Source: Microbispora sp. ZYX-F-249 (GTDB lineage Bacteria; Actinomycetota; Actinomycetes; Streptosporangiales; Streptosporangiaceae). Taken from it: DNA of 64,000 nt. A program made the translations under genes and the position numbers. How positions within the stretch are numbered: the stretch's first letter is position 1; the number at the start of each line of letters is the position of its first letter. Shown piece after piece: positions 19,897 through 29,101 of this stretch. Under the pieces are notes generated by a model. That model was not told the DNA's origin and made no database searches. It was given only the letters and a program-made list of their open reading frames with translations. The stretch lies in assembly GCF_039649665.1 (NCBI RefSeq), contig NZ_JBDJAW010000006.1, forward strand, positions 124,001 to 188,000, in the 5' to 3' direction.

Positions 19897-20723
19897 CGTT
19901 TCGTCGCAGCGGGCAGTCGATCGAGCCTGGGGAGGAGTCCGGTGATCAGCTCCCAGACGCGTGGCACCTCGGTGAACACCAGCCGGAGCTCGCTGTCGGG
20001 TGTCACCGTCCCCGGCAGGATCGGCTCGGCGGGGTGCTCACGCAGCCAGTAGCCGAGTGGTCCGCAATCGAGCACCGTGATACCGCGAATGTCGGTTCCC
20101 CTGCCTTCCCGGTTCTTCCACGCCGCGGTCATCCGCCAGTTGCCGTTGAGCTGCAACAGAAGACGGGTGAAAACCGTCAGTTCGGGATCGGCGAGCCCGC
20201 CCTCGGCGGCCAGCGCCGCGCGCAACCGCTCGGCGGCCTTCTCCACGTCGTCGGTGCCTACGTCGGCAAGCGCCACGAATCCGGCATCCATGGCACCGAT
20301 CGTCGTGGTGATGACCGCGGCCGCGGGTGGCTTGGCGCCCCTGTCACGCAGGCCCACCGCTCGCGCCAATGACCACACCAGAGTGCTGAGATCGGTCGGG
20401 ACGTACTCCGACTCCGGTTCGCCCGGCCACCCCTCGTACACGTAACACGCGTCGTTGCCGATGACCGCGCCGTGGTTCGTGGTGCCCTGACCTCCGGTCA
20501 TCTCGATGTGGACGAGCACGATCGGTTCGGCGAGGGCATGCGTCAGGTCGGCGAGCTCGGGGATGACGGCGTCGTCGTCACCGATCAAGCCGGCGTCCCG
20601 CAACTCCTTCCTGCCGTTGATCAGGTCGGCCGTGACCGGCATCTCCTGGTGAAAACAGCCAAGGACCCCCAGATGGGCGGGGCCGAGCCGGAATCGCTCA
20701 CGTGCGCTGTCGAAGGACGGCAT
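19893..20723 (-). CDS. Hypothetical protein, possibly EspG-like secretion accessory
   Basis: 276 residues, soluble, alpha/beta. Segments such as PIVLVHIEMTGGQGTTNHGA, ACYVYEGWPGEPESEYV and LREHPAEPILPGTVTPDSE, with a C-terminal helix VPRVWELITGLLPRLDRLP, recall the size and layout of EspG-type chaperones of actinobacterial ESX systems. The resemblance is loose and I would not assign it on sequence alone. It starts 17 bases after the 445-residue protein gene on the same strand, a typical place for an effector-specific accessory protein. Confidence 0.5.
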   Translation of the reverse strand: MPSFDSARERFRLGPAHLGVLGCFHQEMPVTADLINGRKELRDAGLIGDDDAVIPELADLTHALAEPIVLVHIEMTGGQGTTNHGAVIGNDACYVYEGWPGEPESEYVPTDLSTLVWSLARAVGLRDRGAKPPAAAVITTTIGAMDAGFVALADVGTDDVEKAAERLRAALAAEGGLADPELTVFTRLLLQLNGNWRMTAAWKNREGRGTDIRGITVLDCGPLGYWLREHPAEPILPGTVTPDSELRLVFTEVPRVWELITGLLPRLDRLPAATKR

Positions 20724-20740
20724 CAGTCGATCTCCCTGCG

Positions 20741-22078
20741 CTAGTCGAAGGGGTTGAGGCTGCTGAAGACCTTTTTGGCGCCGTCGCCGATCGCCTTGCT
20801 CACCTTTTCCGCACCGGCCTCGATGTCGTCCCAGTGTTCGACGACCTTGGCACCGACGTAAACGGCACCCGTGATGACGGTAGCGCCGATGGTGACGGGA
20901 TTAGGGCAGATCATCGCGGCGGTAAGAGAGGCGTTGAAACCCACCTCGGCGATATCCGCGACATAACCGGCGCCGTTGCGCTTGAACGCGTCGACCGGAT
21001 CACCCTGCGAGATGACGTTCGCCGCGCTGTACCCGGTGGAGACGACCCCGCCCACGACGCCCAGCGCCCGGAAAGCCCCGGCCGTCCGGGCCACCGTTCC
21101 CAGCCGGGTGAGAGCGGTGGGCTCGACCTTCAGGACCGCGGCGGCGGCCTCCATCTTTTTCGGGTCCGCGGTGGCCGACCAGACCTTGAGCAGGCTGGCC
21201 TGACTGGAGACACTCACGGCCTCGCCCGAGTGGGTGGTACCACCAAGCAGAGCGGCCAGCTCATTGTTTCCGAAGGCCAGGTTGAGGAAGTTGTTCACCC
21301 TCGCGCCGGCGAGCGCCCGCCCCGCACTCACGACTCGGTTGACCTGGTCCATCTCCGCGTACTCGGGGAGCATGGACACGTAGTCGCGGTAGAGACCGCT
21401 TTTCATGAACAGCCGGCGGGTGAGGCTCGCGACTCCGGTGCCCGGCGCGGTCGCCGACCTCGTCGGCAACGTCCACGCGCCCCCTGTCAGTTTGCCGATG
21501 AGCGGACGCGAGACGTGGTTGTTCAGCAGCAGGCGGTTGAGTGACATGGCCTGGGTGGTGACGATCGGGACGGTGGCGGCGACTCCTTTGGCATCACCCA
21601 TGGTCTTGAGGACATTGGCGACGGTCGCCTCGTGCGGTTCGAGGGCCGGGATGGCCTTGCTGATCGCGGCGGCCTTCAGCCGCGTGAGGTAGTCGTCCAG
21701 CGACTCACCGGACTTGCGATGGAAATCCGTATTTCCAGTTCTGTTCGCCCAATCCGCGACCGAATTGACGGAAATGAGAGTCGCGGGGTCGATCTTGTCG
21801 CCGTTCGCGACGATTTCCAGCGGCGGAAAGCCCGCCCACACGAGCCCGGCGAACGGGTCACCGGTCTGCAGTCGTCCAATCGCGGCCCGGCGCCTCAGGT
21901 CCTTGGCCGTGTCGCTCCCCCAGCCGGGCATTTCCCGGAGCGAACCGACGATTTGAGAGGCCTGCAGGGGCCAGGCCCGCTTAAAAACCTCATCTGCCGA
22001 CCGATTCAGGTCGTCCATAAGGCCGGCTAAGCGTTCGAGGTCCTCGGGTCTGAAGCTCCGCGTGACGCCTTCCCCCAT
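20741..22078 (-). CDS. WXG-associated, membrane-active-like protein (candidate ESX substrate)
   Basis: 445 residues, first gene of a four-gene operon. The N-terminal ~70 residues are helical (RPEDLERLAGLMDDLNRSAD, then MPGWGSDTAKDLRRRAAIGR) and contain a WG turn, like the helical-hairpin domains of WXG/LXG proteins. The middle is alanine-rich and helical. The last ~100 residues are hydrophobic and glycine-rich (VVGGVVSTGYSAANVI, ICPNPVTIGATVITGAVYVG) and end KVVEHWDDIEAGAEKVSKAI, a tail typical of large WXG-linked proteins in actinomycetes. No enzymatic toxin domain is visible. Divergent from an 84-residue WXG100-like gene, 56 bp away. Confidence 0.6.
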   Translation of the reverse strand: MGEGVTRSFRPEDLERLAGLMDDLNRSADEVFKRAWPLQASQIVGSLREMPGWGSDTAKDLRRRAAIGRLQTGDPFAGLVWAGFPPLEIVANGDKIDPATLISVNSVADWANRTGNTDFHRKSGESLDDYLTRLKAAAISKAIPALEPHEATVANVLKTMGDAKGVAATVPIVTTQAMSLNRLLLNNHVSRPLIGKLTGGAWTLPTRSATAPGTGVASLTRRLFMKSGLYRDYVSMLPEYAEMDQVNRVVSAGRALAGARVNNFLNLAFGNNELAALLGGTTHSGEAVSVSSQASLLKVWSATADPKKMEAAAAVLKVEPTALTRLGTVARTAGAFRALGVVGGVVSTGYSAANVISQGDPVDAFKRNGAGYVADIAEVGFNASLTAAMICPNPVTIGATVITGAVYVGAKVVEHWDDIEAGAEKVSKAIGDGAKKVFSSLNPFD

Positions 22079-22134
22079 GCGGCGGGAGCTTACCTGTAAC
22101 TTATCCTCCTATAAAGCGATTGAGAGGGGAAAAC

Positions 22135-22389
22135 GTGGCATCTCCGCCCGAGGTGCGGGAACTCGAGAACAGAGCCGCCAAACTTCGGGAATTAGCCGGT
22201 GATGTGGAGAAACTGGTCGACCGCGTGAACGGCATGGCGGCCACCATGGAGTGGTCGGGCCCGTTGACCGACCGCGTACGCGGCGAGATCGGAACCTGGA
22301 AGACACGCTGCGGCACGGTGGCGGCTCGTCTCCTCGACGAGGCCGATCGGCTGCAGCGCGAGGCCCGCGACCTGGCGAACAAGCACTGA
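22135..22389 (+). CDS. WXG100-like small helical protein
   Basis: 84 residues from a GTG at 22135 with GAGGGGA close upstream. Two long amphipathic helices (PPEVRELENRAAKLRELAGD, with EKLVDRVNGMAATM, and DRVRGEIGTWKTRCGTVAAR to the end) flank a central MEWSGPLTD turn: W-S-G at the position of the WXG motif in ESX-secreted proteins. Length fits the WXG100 family (about 80-110). ESX proteins usually form helical-hairpin dimers exported by a type VII machine; no EccC-type ATPase gene is in this window. Possible partner of the divergent 445-residue protein. Confidence 0.65.
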   Translation: MASPPEVRELENRAAKLRELAGDVEKLVDRVNGMAATMEWSGPLTDRVRGEIGTWKTRCGTVAARLLDEADRLQREARDLANKH

Positions 22390-22476
22390 CGGGCCCACGA
22401 AACCCAACGAACTGCCGAACAAAATCCGCGAAGGCCCCGTCGAACGGGACGTCAACCTGAAGGCAAGGAGTGCGGG

Positions 22477-23133
22477 ATGCGCAGGGTTATGACGTCGGCG
22501 GCGGCGGCCGCCGCGGTGACAGTGACGGCGATGGTGCTGGGCGCCGGCCAGGCGGTGGCGGCGCGGGCGACGGCCACGGCGCCGAGCGCGGGCCAGGCGA
22601 CGGCGAAGCTGCCCAAGGGGTTCCTGCTGGACGAGGCCAAGGTGGACGGTCCGCGCAGGCCGTGGGAGCACCTGAAGCTCACCGACAGCCTGACGAAGCC
22701 CCTCGAGGTGAACCCGTGCGGCCGCAGGACCGCCGACGACGGGCGCGGCGCGAGCCGTACGTTCACCTACCTGGCGGAGACCATCTACCGAAGTGAGCAG
22801 GTCGTGCTCTACCCGTCGGAGCGGGCCGCGAAGGCGGCGATGCGATCCGTACGCGCCGACCTGGCCAGGTGCGGCACGGGGGGCCGCGGCCACGACCGCT
22901 ACTCGTACCGCTGGAAGAGCACCGGCATCGGCGACGAGGCCCTCCGGATCGGCGGCTTCTTCTTCGAGAACCGGTCCCGCTCGGTCATCGTCCGCAGGGG
23001 CAGCGCGGTGGCGGTCTACGTCAGGACCGGCCTGGTGACCAAGAGCCTCCCGGTCTCCCAGTTCCGCCCGCTGATCAAGGACGCCCGCACGATGGCCGCC
23101 AAGCTCTGCGACCTTCCCGGCGTCTGCGGGTAG
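22477..23133 (+). CDS. Secreted protein with PknH-type sensor-like domain
   Basis: 218 residues, ATG at 22477 with AAGGAG six bases upstream. A signal peptide (MRRVMTSAAAAAAVTVTAMV, ending AVA near 29) leads to a soluble extracytoplasmic domain with four cysteines (residues near 88, 135, 211 and 217). The arrangement, with TYLAETIYRSEQVVLYPSER and the conserved GIGDEALRI turn, resembles PknH_C-like sensor domains found alone in actinomycetes. Probably secreted and disulfide-bonded. No lipobox is visible. Confidence 0.65.
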   Translation: MRRVMTSAAAAAAVTVTAMVLGAGQAVAARATATAPSAGQATAKLPKGFLLDEAKVDGPRRPWEHLKLTDSLTKPLEVNPCGRRTADDGRGASRTFTYLAETIYRSEQVVLYPSERAAKAAMRSVRADLARCGTGGRGHDRYSYRWKSTGIGDEALRIGGFFFENRSRSVIVRRGSAVAVYVRTGLVTKSLPVSQFRPLIKDARTMAAKLCDLPGVCG

Positions 23134-23194
23134 ACCCGGCGGCCGTGCATCGGACGGACGGGCGCCGGCTCACTTCTCGCCGTCACGAGTGCGG

Positions 23195-25033
23195 TCAGGC
23201 CGTTCTGCGGCTTTCCGGTGCGCCGTCCGGGCCGCTGTCACCGCCGGCGACAGCGTCGGGGAGGGGGCGGAGAACGGGGGCCTGACGGCGGCGCCGCCGC
23301 AGCAGGCCACGCGCCCACCGGAGGCCCGGGGGTGCGAGGAACGCCTCCGCCATGAGCGTTGCGACGCCGATGCGCGGCAGATCCCGGGCGGCCGGATAGA
23401 CGAGGAAGCGCGGCTCCCACACGGGCCGGAACTTGGCGTTGAAGCGGTACAACGACTCGATCTGGAACCAGCGGGACAGGAAGACGAGGACGCCGCGCCA
23501 GGCGCGCAGCACCGGTCCCGCCCCCAGCCGCTCCCCCCGCGCCAGCGCGGAGCGGAACATCGCGAAGTTCAGCGACACCCTGGTCACACCGAAGTCCGGC
23601 GCGGCCTGCAGGGCCCGCACGATCAGCAGCTCGTTGAGCCCGGGGTCGGCCTCGCGGTCGCGCCGCATGAGGTCGAGGGAGATGCCGTCGGCCCCCCAGG
23701 GCACGAAACGCAGGACGGCCCGGATGTCCCCGCCCGGGGTCTGTTCCTCCCCCGGCGCGGCCGTCCGGTGGGCCGTGACCACCAGGCAGCCGCCGTCGGC
23801 GGGGTCGCCGAACCGGCCGAGCGCCATCGAGAAGCCCCGCTCGGTCTCGGTGCCGCGCCAGAGGTCGGCCACGTCGCCGATATGCTCGCGCTCCGCCTCG
23901 CTCAGGTCCCCGGCCCGCCGCACGCGGCAGGTGTAGCCGAGGCGCTCCACCCGCTTGACCATCTGACGTACGTTGCGCAGGGCCCGGCCTTCCAGCGTGA
24001 AGCCGGCCACGTCCACGACGGCCTCGTCCCCGATCTCCAGCGCGTCGAGGCCGCCCTCCCTCGTCCACGCCTCGCCGCCCGCCTCGCCGCACCCCACGAC
24101 GGCCGGGACCCACGCGTGCCGCCCGGCCTCCTCCAGAAACCGCCTGATCGCGCCGGGCCAGGCCTCCGGGTCGCCGATCGGGTCGCCGCCGGCCAGCATC
24201 ACCCCCGCGACGACGCGGTAGGCGACGGCGGCCTTGCCGCTGGGCGAGAAGATCACGCTCTTGTCCCGGCGGAGCGCGAAGTATCCGAGCGAGTCCTGCC
24301 TGCCGTACCGGTCGAGCAGGGCGCGCAGGCGCCGTTCGTCGTCCTCGCTGAGCGCCGCGACCGGCCGTTCCGGCCGCAGGGCCAGGTAGATCGTGGTGAC
24401 GGCGGTGAGCGCGCCGAGCCCGGCGAGCGAGAAGTAGACGAGGTCGCCGGCGCGCTCGGACGTGAACACGACCGGCCCCTCGACGCCGAACAGACCGAGC
24501 ACGACGTGCCGGACCTGGTCGCCGAAGCCCGGGTGACCGGCGACCGTACGGTGGTGGGAGGCGACGAGGATCCAGCCGATCACGACGTCGAACGCACCGA
24601 GCGCCAGCAGGTTCCACAGGGCCCGCCAGCGGGAGCGCGGGTCGGACAGCGCGTAGAACTCCCCCTTGGCGGCGACCAGCACCGCGAACAGGAGCAGCGA
24701 CACCGATGCCGCGACGGGGTGCCGCCAGCGCAGCCCCTCCAGCGCGGCGTCCACCGGAAGCAGCACCACGACCGCACGCCAGGCCCGTGCCTTACGTCGT
24801 CTGAGGGCGTGGGCAAGCATGATCAGCAGGATTCCGACCAGCAGCGACGCCGTCTCGGCGAGCGTCGTGACGGCGCCCGGCAGGACGCTCGCGATCTCGC
24901 CGATCCTGCTCGCGCGCAGGCTCGGCACCAGGCCCCTGACGATGTCCAGGATGCCGATCAGCAGCGCGGCCCAGGCCGCCAGCCCCGGGACCCGAGACCG
25001 CAGATCATGCGCGCTTCGCGTCCGATAGCTCAC
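23195..25033 (-). CDS. Lysyl-phosphatidylglycerol synthase-like protein (MprF/DUF2156)
   Basis: About 612 residues from the GTG at 25033; an in-frame ATG at 25183 gives 50 more residues of unlikely composition, so the start is uncertain. The N-terminal third has about six or seven membrane helices (GLAAWAALLIGILDIVRGLV, ASLLVGILLIMLAHALRRRK). The C-terminal DUF2156 domain (about 270-560) belongs to the GNAT-fold transferases that move an aminoacyl group from tRNA to phosphatidylglycerol (VIFSPSGKAAVAYRVVAGVM, GLNELLIVRAL, LYRFNAKFRPVWEPRFLVYP). Likely role: aminoacyl modification of membrane lipid, which lowers charge and sensitivity to cationic peptides. No tRNA-synthetase domain is attached. 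Confidence 0.82.
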   Translation of the reverse strand: MSYRTRSAHDLRSRVPGLAAWAALLIGILDIVRGLVPSLRASRIGEIASVLPGAVTTLAETASLLVGILLIMLAHALRRRKARAWRAVVVLLPVDAALEGLRWRHPVAASVSLLLFAVLVAAKGEFYALSDPRSRWRALWNLLALGAFDVVIGWILVASHHRTVAGHPGFGDQVRHVVLGLFGVEGPVVFTSERAGDLVYFSLAGLGALTAVTTIYLALRPERPVAALSEDDERRLRALLDRYGRQDSLGYFALRRDKSVIFSPSGKAAVAYRVVAGVMLAGGDPIGDPEAWPGAIRRFLEEAGRHAWVPAVVGCGEAGGEAWTREGGLDALEIGDEAVVDVAGFTLEGRALRNVRQMVKRVERLGYTCRVRRAGDLSEAEREHIGDVADLWRGTETERGFSMALGRFGDPADGGCLVVTAHRTAAPGEEQTPGGDIRAVLRFVPWGADGISLDLMRRDREADPGLNELLIVRALQAAPDFGVTRVSLNFAMFRSALARGERLGAGPVLRAWRGVLVFLSRWFQIESLYRFNAKFRPVWEPRFLVYPAARDLPRIGVATLMAEAFLAPPGLRWARGLLRRRRRQAPVLRPLPDAVAGGDSGPDGAPESRRTA

Positions 25034-25253
25034 ACACAGTGACGATATGTCATGATTTATCGGGTCAGCAGCCGGAATTCCGATTCTTGGATCGCGCTTG
25101 ACGCGGGCCCGGCGGCATCCGGCCTCTGCCGGATCGACGGCCGCTGCGCCGAGAAGAGGACATGGCGGCGCCGCGGAATCCACCCGGCGGCGGACGCCGG
25201 ATCAAGGACAGCGTTGACGACCGCGCGGGGACGCCGTTCCTACTGTTCGATCC

Positions 25254-25502
25254 ATGATTTTCACCACGAACACGTTCCGCCGCGCGGCCGCGGGCGCCGC
25301 TCTCGTCCTGTCCGCTCTCGCCGTCGTCCCCGCCACCGCCGCGCAGGCGGCGACACCGCCGGCGTCCGCCGCCGCTTCCAGCACCACTTCGGGCGTCTAC
25401 GGCCCCTATTGGGACCTGCGCTACTGCGTGCCCCAGATGGAGGTGTACCCCGGCTCGTACTGCTTCCTGCGGAACGGCCGCTGGTACCTGTACATCCCGT
25501 GA
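25254..25502 (+). CDS. Small secreted two-cysteine peptide
   Basis: 82 residues. The first ~33 form a signal peptide (RRAAAGAALVLSALAVVPAT, cleavage after AQA). The mature ~49-residue chain is Ala/Ser-rich at first, then aromatic (YGPYWDLRYCVPQMEVYPGS, CFLRNGRWYLYIP) with two cysteines 14 residues apart that could form one disulfide. I recognise no family. The ATG at 25254 has no clear ribosome site, so a very short or leaderless mRNA is possible. Divergent from the lipid-modifying protein gene, 220 bp away. Confidence 0.6.
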   Translation: MIFTTNTFRRAAAGAALVLSALAVVPATAAQAATPPASAAASSTTSGVYGPYWDLRYCVPQMEVYPGSYCFLRNGRWYLYIP

Positions 25503-25574
25503 TCGGCGGACTCGGCCCGGCCGCCACCCCCGCGACAGGAGCCGCGGGAGGACCGGCCGGGCAGGTCCGGTGGA

Positions 25575-26420
25575 TCAGCGCTGTTCGGCGGCCTCGACGA
25601 CGTTGGCCAGCAGCATGGCCCGGGTCATCGGCCCCACCCCGCCGGGGTTGGGGGCGACGAAGCCCGCGACCTCGCGTACGTCGGGGGCGACGTCGCCGGT
25701 GAGCTTCCCGTCGACCCTGGAGACGCCCACGTCGAGCACGGCCGCGCCGGGCTTGACCATCTCGGCGGTGACGAGGTGGGGCACCCCGGCCGCCGCGACG
25801 ACGATGTCCGCCCGGCGCACGTGGGACGCCAGGTCCTGGGTGCCGGTGTGGCAGAGCGTCACGGTGGCGTTCTCCGTCCGGCGGGTGAGGAGCAGGCCCA
25901 GCGGCCGGCCCACCGTGATGCCCCGGCCGACCACGACGACCTCGGCGCCCTTCAGCGGCACGCCGTACTCCTGGAGGAGGACCACGATCCCGCGCGGGGT
26001 GCACGGCAGCGGGGCGTCGACCATGTGCACGAGCCGGCCCAGGTTGACGGGGTGGAGACCGTCGGCGTCCTTGGCCGGGTCCATGCGCTCGATGAGCGCC
26101 TGCGTGTCCAGGTGACGCGGCAGCGGCAGCTGGACGATGTAGCCCGTGCAGGCCGGGTCGGCGTTCAGCTCGTCGACCGCTGCCTCCACGTCCGCCTGCG
26201 TGGCGCTTTCCGGCAGGTCCTTGCGGATGGAGGTGATGCCGACCTCCGCGCAGTCGCGGTGCTTGCCCCCGACGTAGATTTGGCTGCCCGGGTCGTCACC
26301 GACCAGGATCGTGCCCAGACCGGGGGTGATCCCCCGGGCCGCCAGGGCCTTCACCCGCTCCGCCAGCTCATTCTTGATCTTGGCGGCGGTCGCCTTGCCG
26401 TCGAGAACCTGCGCGGTCAT
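25575..26420 (-). CDS. folD: Bifunctional methylenetetrahydrofolate dehydrogenase/cyclohydrolase
   Basis: 281 residues, full length. Converts 5,10-methylene-THF to 10-formyl-THF with NADP+, giving the formyl donor used by PurN and PurH encoded next to it. Catalytic lysine K53 lies in [24 protein letters not shown] and the NADP-binding [14 protein letters not shown] (FolD signature 2) are intact. ATG at 26420. On the same strand as purN and purH with one small membrane gene between, so the one-carbon and purine steps form a unit. Confidence 0.94.
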   Translation of the reverse strand: MTAQVLDGKATAAKIKNELAERVKALAARGITPGLGTILVGDDPGSQIYVGGKHRDCAEVGITSIRKDLPESATQADVEAAVDELNADPACTGYIVQLPLPRHLDTQALIERMDPAKDADGLHPVNLGRLVHMVDAPLPCTPRGIVVLLQEYGVPLKGAEVVVVGRGITVGRPLGLLLTRRTENATVTLCHTGTQDLASHVRRADIVVAAAGVPHLVTAEMVKPGAAVLDVGVSRVDGKLTGDVAPDVREVAGFVAPNPGGVGPMTRAMLLANVVEAAEQR

Positions 26421-26445
26421 GGCACTTCCCGTCCTTCCGAATGCG

Positions 26446-26613
26446 TTACTGTCCCCCCTCCCGGCGCTCGATGATCCGCCGGGTGAAGGGGATGAACTCC
26501 ACGATCCGCCAGCCGAAGTAGGCGGCCAGGGCGGCGATGGGCAGCAGCGCGATGGGGCTGTTCCATATGCCGTTCATCGTCGCGAAGGAGCTCATGATCA
26601 TATCAAGGGGCAT
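26446..26613 (-). CDS. 55-residue single-helix membrane peptide
   Basis: Small gene between folD and purH on the same strand, ATG at 26613 with GGAG seven to eight bases upstream, TAA stop. Reads [20 protein letters not shown], one hydrophobic helix (about 20-45, [20 protein letters not shown]) and a basic end [11 protein letters not shown]. The organisation (short N-terminus, helix, cationic tail) fits a real small membrane protein. It starts 26 bases past the folD start region and could be cotranscribed. No family recognised. Confidence 0.5.
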   Translation of the reverse strand: MPLDMIMSSFATMNGIWNSPIALLPIAALAAYFGWRIVEFIPFTRRIIERREGGQ

Positions 26614-26739
26614 GGAGGGGCTCCGGGGAGAGGTGGGGTGAGCGCTTCAGGCTAACCGCCCCACAGGGGTGATCGTGCCGTTTTCGCCCCATCCATCCCA
26701 GCGGCCGCCCCTCCCTGGCGGTACGTCCGGACTTCCCGA

Positions 26740-28281
26740 TCAGTGGAAGAAGTGCCGGGTCCCGGTGAAGTAGAGCGTGATGCCCGCCTCCTTGGCCGCC
26801 TCGATGACCGCGTCGTCGCGGATCGAGCCGCCCGGCTCGACGATCGCCTTCACCCCGGCCTCGGCCAGCACCTGCAGGCCGTCCGGGAAGGGGAAGTACG
26901 CGTCGGAGGCGCCGACCGACCCGGCCGCGCGCTCACCCGCCCGGGACACCGCCAGCCGGGCCGAGTCGACCCGGTTGACCTGGCCCATGCCGACGCCGAC
27001 GGTCGCGCCGCCGGAGGCGAGCAGGATCGCGTTGGACTTCACCGAACGGCAGGCCCGCCAGGCGAAGGCCAGGTCGGCGAGCACCTCGGGCGAGGCCGCC
27101 TCGCCGGCCTTGAGCTCCCACGTGGAGGGGTCGTCGCCGGGCGCGTCCACCCGGTCGACCGTCTGCACGAGCAGGCCGCCGTCGATACGGCGATACTCGG
27201 CGGCGTTCGACGGCCCCTGCGGGCAGGCGAGCAGGCGGATGTTCTTCTTCTCCCTGAGCACCTCGAGCGCGTCGGCCGCGAAGGACGGCGCGACCACCAC
27301 CTCGGTGAAGATCGGCGCGATCTGCTCGGCCAGCGCGCGGGTCACCTCGCGGTTCACCGCGATCACTCCGCCGTACGCGGAGACCGGGTCGCACTCGTGC
27401 GCCTTGCGGTGCGCCTCGGCCACGTCGGCGCCCACCGCGATGCCGCAGGGGTTGGCGTGCTTGATGATGGCCACGCACGGCTCGTCGAAGTCCCAGGCGG
27501 CCCGCCAGGCCGCGTCGGCGTCGACGTAGTTGTTGTAGGACATCTCCTTGCCGTGCAGCTGCTCGGCGTTGGCCAGGCCGTCCTCGCCGCCGGTGTAGAG
27601 GGCCGCTCCCTGGTGCGGGTTCTCGCCGTACCGCAGCGCTGCCTTGCGCTTCCACGCCGCGCCCATGAAGGACGGCCAGTCGCCCTCGGGCGCGTACACG
27701 TTGGCGAACCAGGACGCGACCGCGACGTCGTAGGCGGCGGTGTGGGCGTACGCCGTGGCGGCCAGCCTCCTGCGCTCGGTCAGCGTGAAGCCGCCCTCGG
27801 CGACCGCGGCCAGGACCTCGCCGTACGCCGCGGGGTCGACGACCACGGCCACCGTGCCGTGGTTCTTGGCGGCGGCGCGGATCATCGCGGGCCCGCCGAT
27901 GTCGATCTGCTCGACGCACTCGGCGTCGGAGGCGCCGGAGGCGACCGTGGCGGCGAAGGGATACAGGTTCACCACCGCGAGCTGGAACGCCTCGATCTCC
28001 AGCTCCTCCAGTTGCTTGACGTGGGCGGGGTTGTCGCCGTCGGCGAGCAGCCCGGCGTGGACCCGCGGGTGGAGGGTCTTGACCCGTCCGTCCAGGCACT
28101 CGGGGAATCCGGTGAGCGACTCCACCTTCGTGACCGGCACGCCGTAGGAGGCGATCGCGGCGGCGGTGCCGCCGGTCGACACGATCTCCACGCCCGCGGC
28201 CTCGAGCCCCCGCGCCAGGTCTTCGAGACCCGTCTTGTCGTAAACGGTGATCAGCGCACGGCGGATGGCGATGCGGGTCAC
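26740..28281 (-). CDS. purH: Bifunctional AICAR transformylase/IMP cyclohydrolase
   Basis: 513 residues, full length; catalyses the last two steps of purine synthesis. The N-terminal IMP cyclohydrolase domain (about 1-190) starts [20 protein letters not shown] with STGGTAAAI and [14 protein letters not shown]. The C-terminal transformylase has KYGENPHQ-type [13 protein letters not shown] and the lysine/histidine AICAR site around [14 protein letters not shown]. The end [20 protein letters not shown] is diagnostic. GTG start overlaps the purN stop in GTGA, so the two are translationally coupled. Confidence 0.96.
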   Translation of the reverse strand: MTRIAIRRALITVYDKTGLEDLARGLEAAGVEIVSTGGTAAAIASYGVPVTKVESLTGFPECLDGRVKTLHPRVHAGLLADGDNPAHVKQLEELEIEAFQLAVVNLYPFAATVASGASDAECVEQIDIGGPAMIRAAAKNHGTVAVVVDPAAYGEVLAAVAEGGFTLTERRRLAATAYAHTAAYDVAVASWFANVYAPEGDWPSFMGAAWKRKAALRYGENPHQGAALYTGGEDGLANAEQLHGKEMSYNNYVDADAAWRAAWDFDEPCVAIIKHANPCGIAVGADVAEAHRKAHECDPVSAYGGVIAVNREVTRALAEQIAPIFTEVVVAPSFAADALEVLREKKNIRLLACPQGPSNAAEYRRIDGGLLVQTVDRVDAPGDDPSTWELKAGEAASPEVLADLAFAWRACRSVKSNAILLASGGATVGVGMGQVNRVDSARLAVSRAGERAAGSVGASDAYFPFPDGLQVLAEAGVKAIVEPGGSIRDDAVIEAAKEAGITLYFTGTRHFFH

Positions 28282-28934
28282 TTCGTCGTCCTTCCTGGTG
28301 TCGGGCCGTGTCCGGCCTCTCCTGCGACTCGCCCCGGCCCGAGGCGGACGGTCCGCCCGGTCAGGGTCCAGCCCTCACGGGCCATGCGGCCCACCGTCTC
28401 GACGAGGAGGCCGCGCTCGACGCCCTTGATGCGCTCGTGCAGCGACTCCTCGTCGTCCCCCTCCCGTACGGCCACCGCCTCCTGGGCGATCACCGGGCCG
28501 GTGTCCACGCCCGCGTCGACGAGGTGGACCGTGCAGCCGGTGACGCGGACGCCGTACGCGAGGGCGTCGCGCACCGCGTGCGCGCCGGGGAAGGCGGGAA
28601 GCAGCGCCGGGTGGGTGTTGACGACCGGGAACGCGCCGAGCACGCGAGGACCGAGGATCTTCATGAACCCGGCGGAGACCACCAGGTCGGGCTTGTGCTC
28701 GGCGATGCGCTCGGCCAGACTCTCGTCCCACTTCTCCCGGTCGGGGTGGTCGCCCACCCTCTCGACGAACGTGGGGACGCCGGCACGCTCGGCCCGGATC
28801 AGGCCCTCGATGCCGGTACGGTCGGCCCCGACGGCCACGACGGTCGCGCCGAACGCGTGGTCTGTGGCCGCATCCAGCAACGCTTGCAGGTTGGTCCCCG
28901 AACCCGAGACGAGGACGACGAGCCGGAACGACAG
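28278..28934 (-). CDS. purN: Phosphoribosylglycinamide formyltransferase, apparent CTG start
   Basis: Third step of purine synthesis, using 10-formyl-THF. The conserved phosphate-binding start [20 protein letters not shown] is coded from 28919 leftward, yet no ATG, GTG or TTG lies in frame before it. The first in-frame candidate is a CTG at 28934 with GAAGGAG seven bases upstream, giving 218 residues beginning (M)[15 protein letters not shown]. Starting at the TTG (28880) would delete the GSG loop. Catalytic residues follow: [12 protein letters not shown] and [13 protein letters not shown], with the histidine and aspartate of GART. Coupled to purH by a GTGA overlap. Confidence 0.88.
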   Translation of the reverse strand: MSFRLVVLVSGSGTNLQALLDAATDHAFGATVVAVGADRTGIEGLIRAERAGVPTFVERVGDHPDREKWDESLAERIAEHKPDLVVSAGFMKILGPRVLGAFPVVNTHPALLPAFPGAHAVRDALAYGVRVTGCTVHLVDAGVDTGPVIAQEAVAVREGDDEESLHERIKGVERGLLVETVGRMAREGWTLTGRTVRLGPGRVAGEAGHGPTPGRTTK

Positions 28935-29101
28935 GGCGGAACTCCTTCGTGAGCTGCCTTCGTTTTGCAGGTGATTGCCGGGAGATGGTTCCTTAGAGAG
29001 TGGTCGAGCGTGGAGGGCCGTCCCTCAACGCAGCTAAAGCGTATCGGGCGCCGGCCATCACGACTGACGACGGGCTATGCGGAACGCGAGGCGAGGAGAC
29101 C

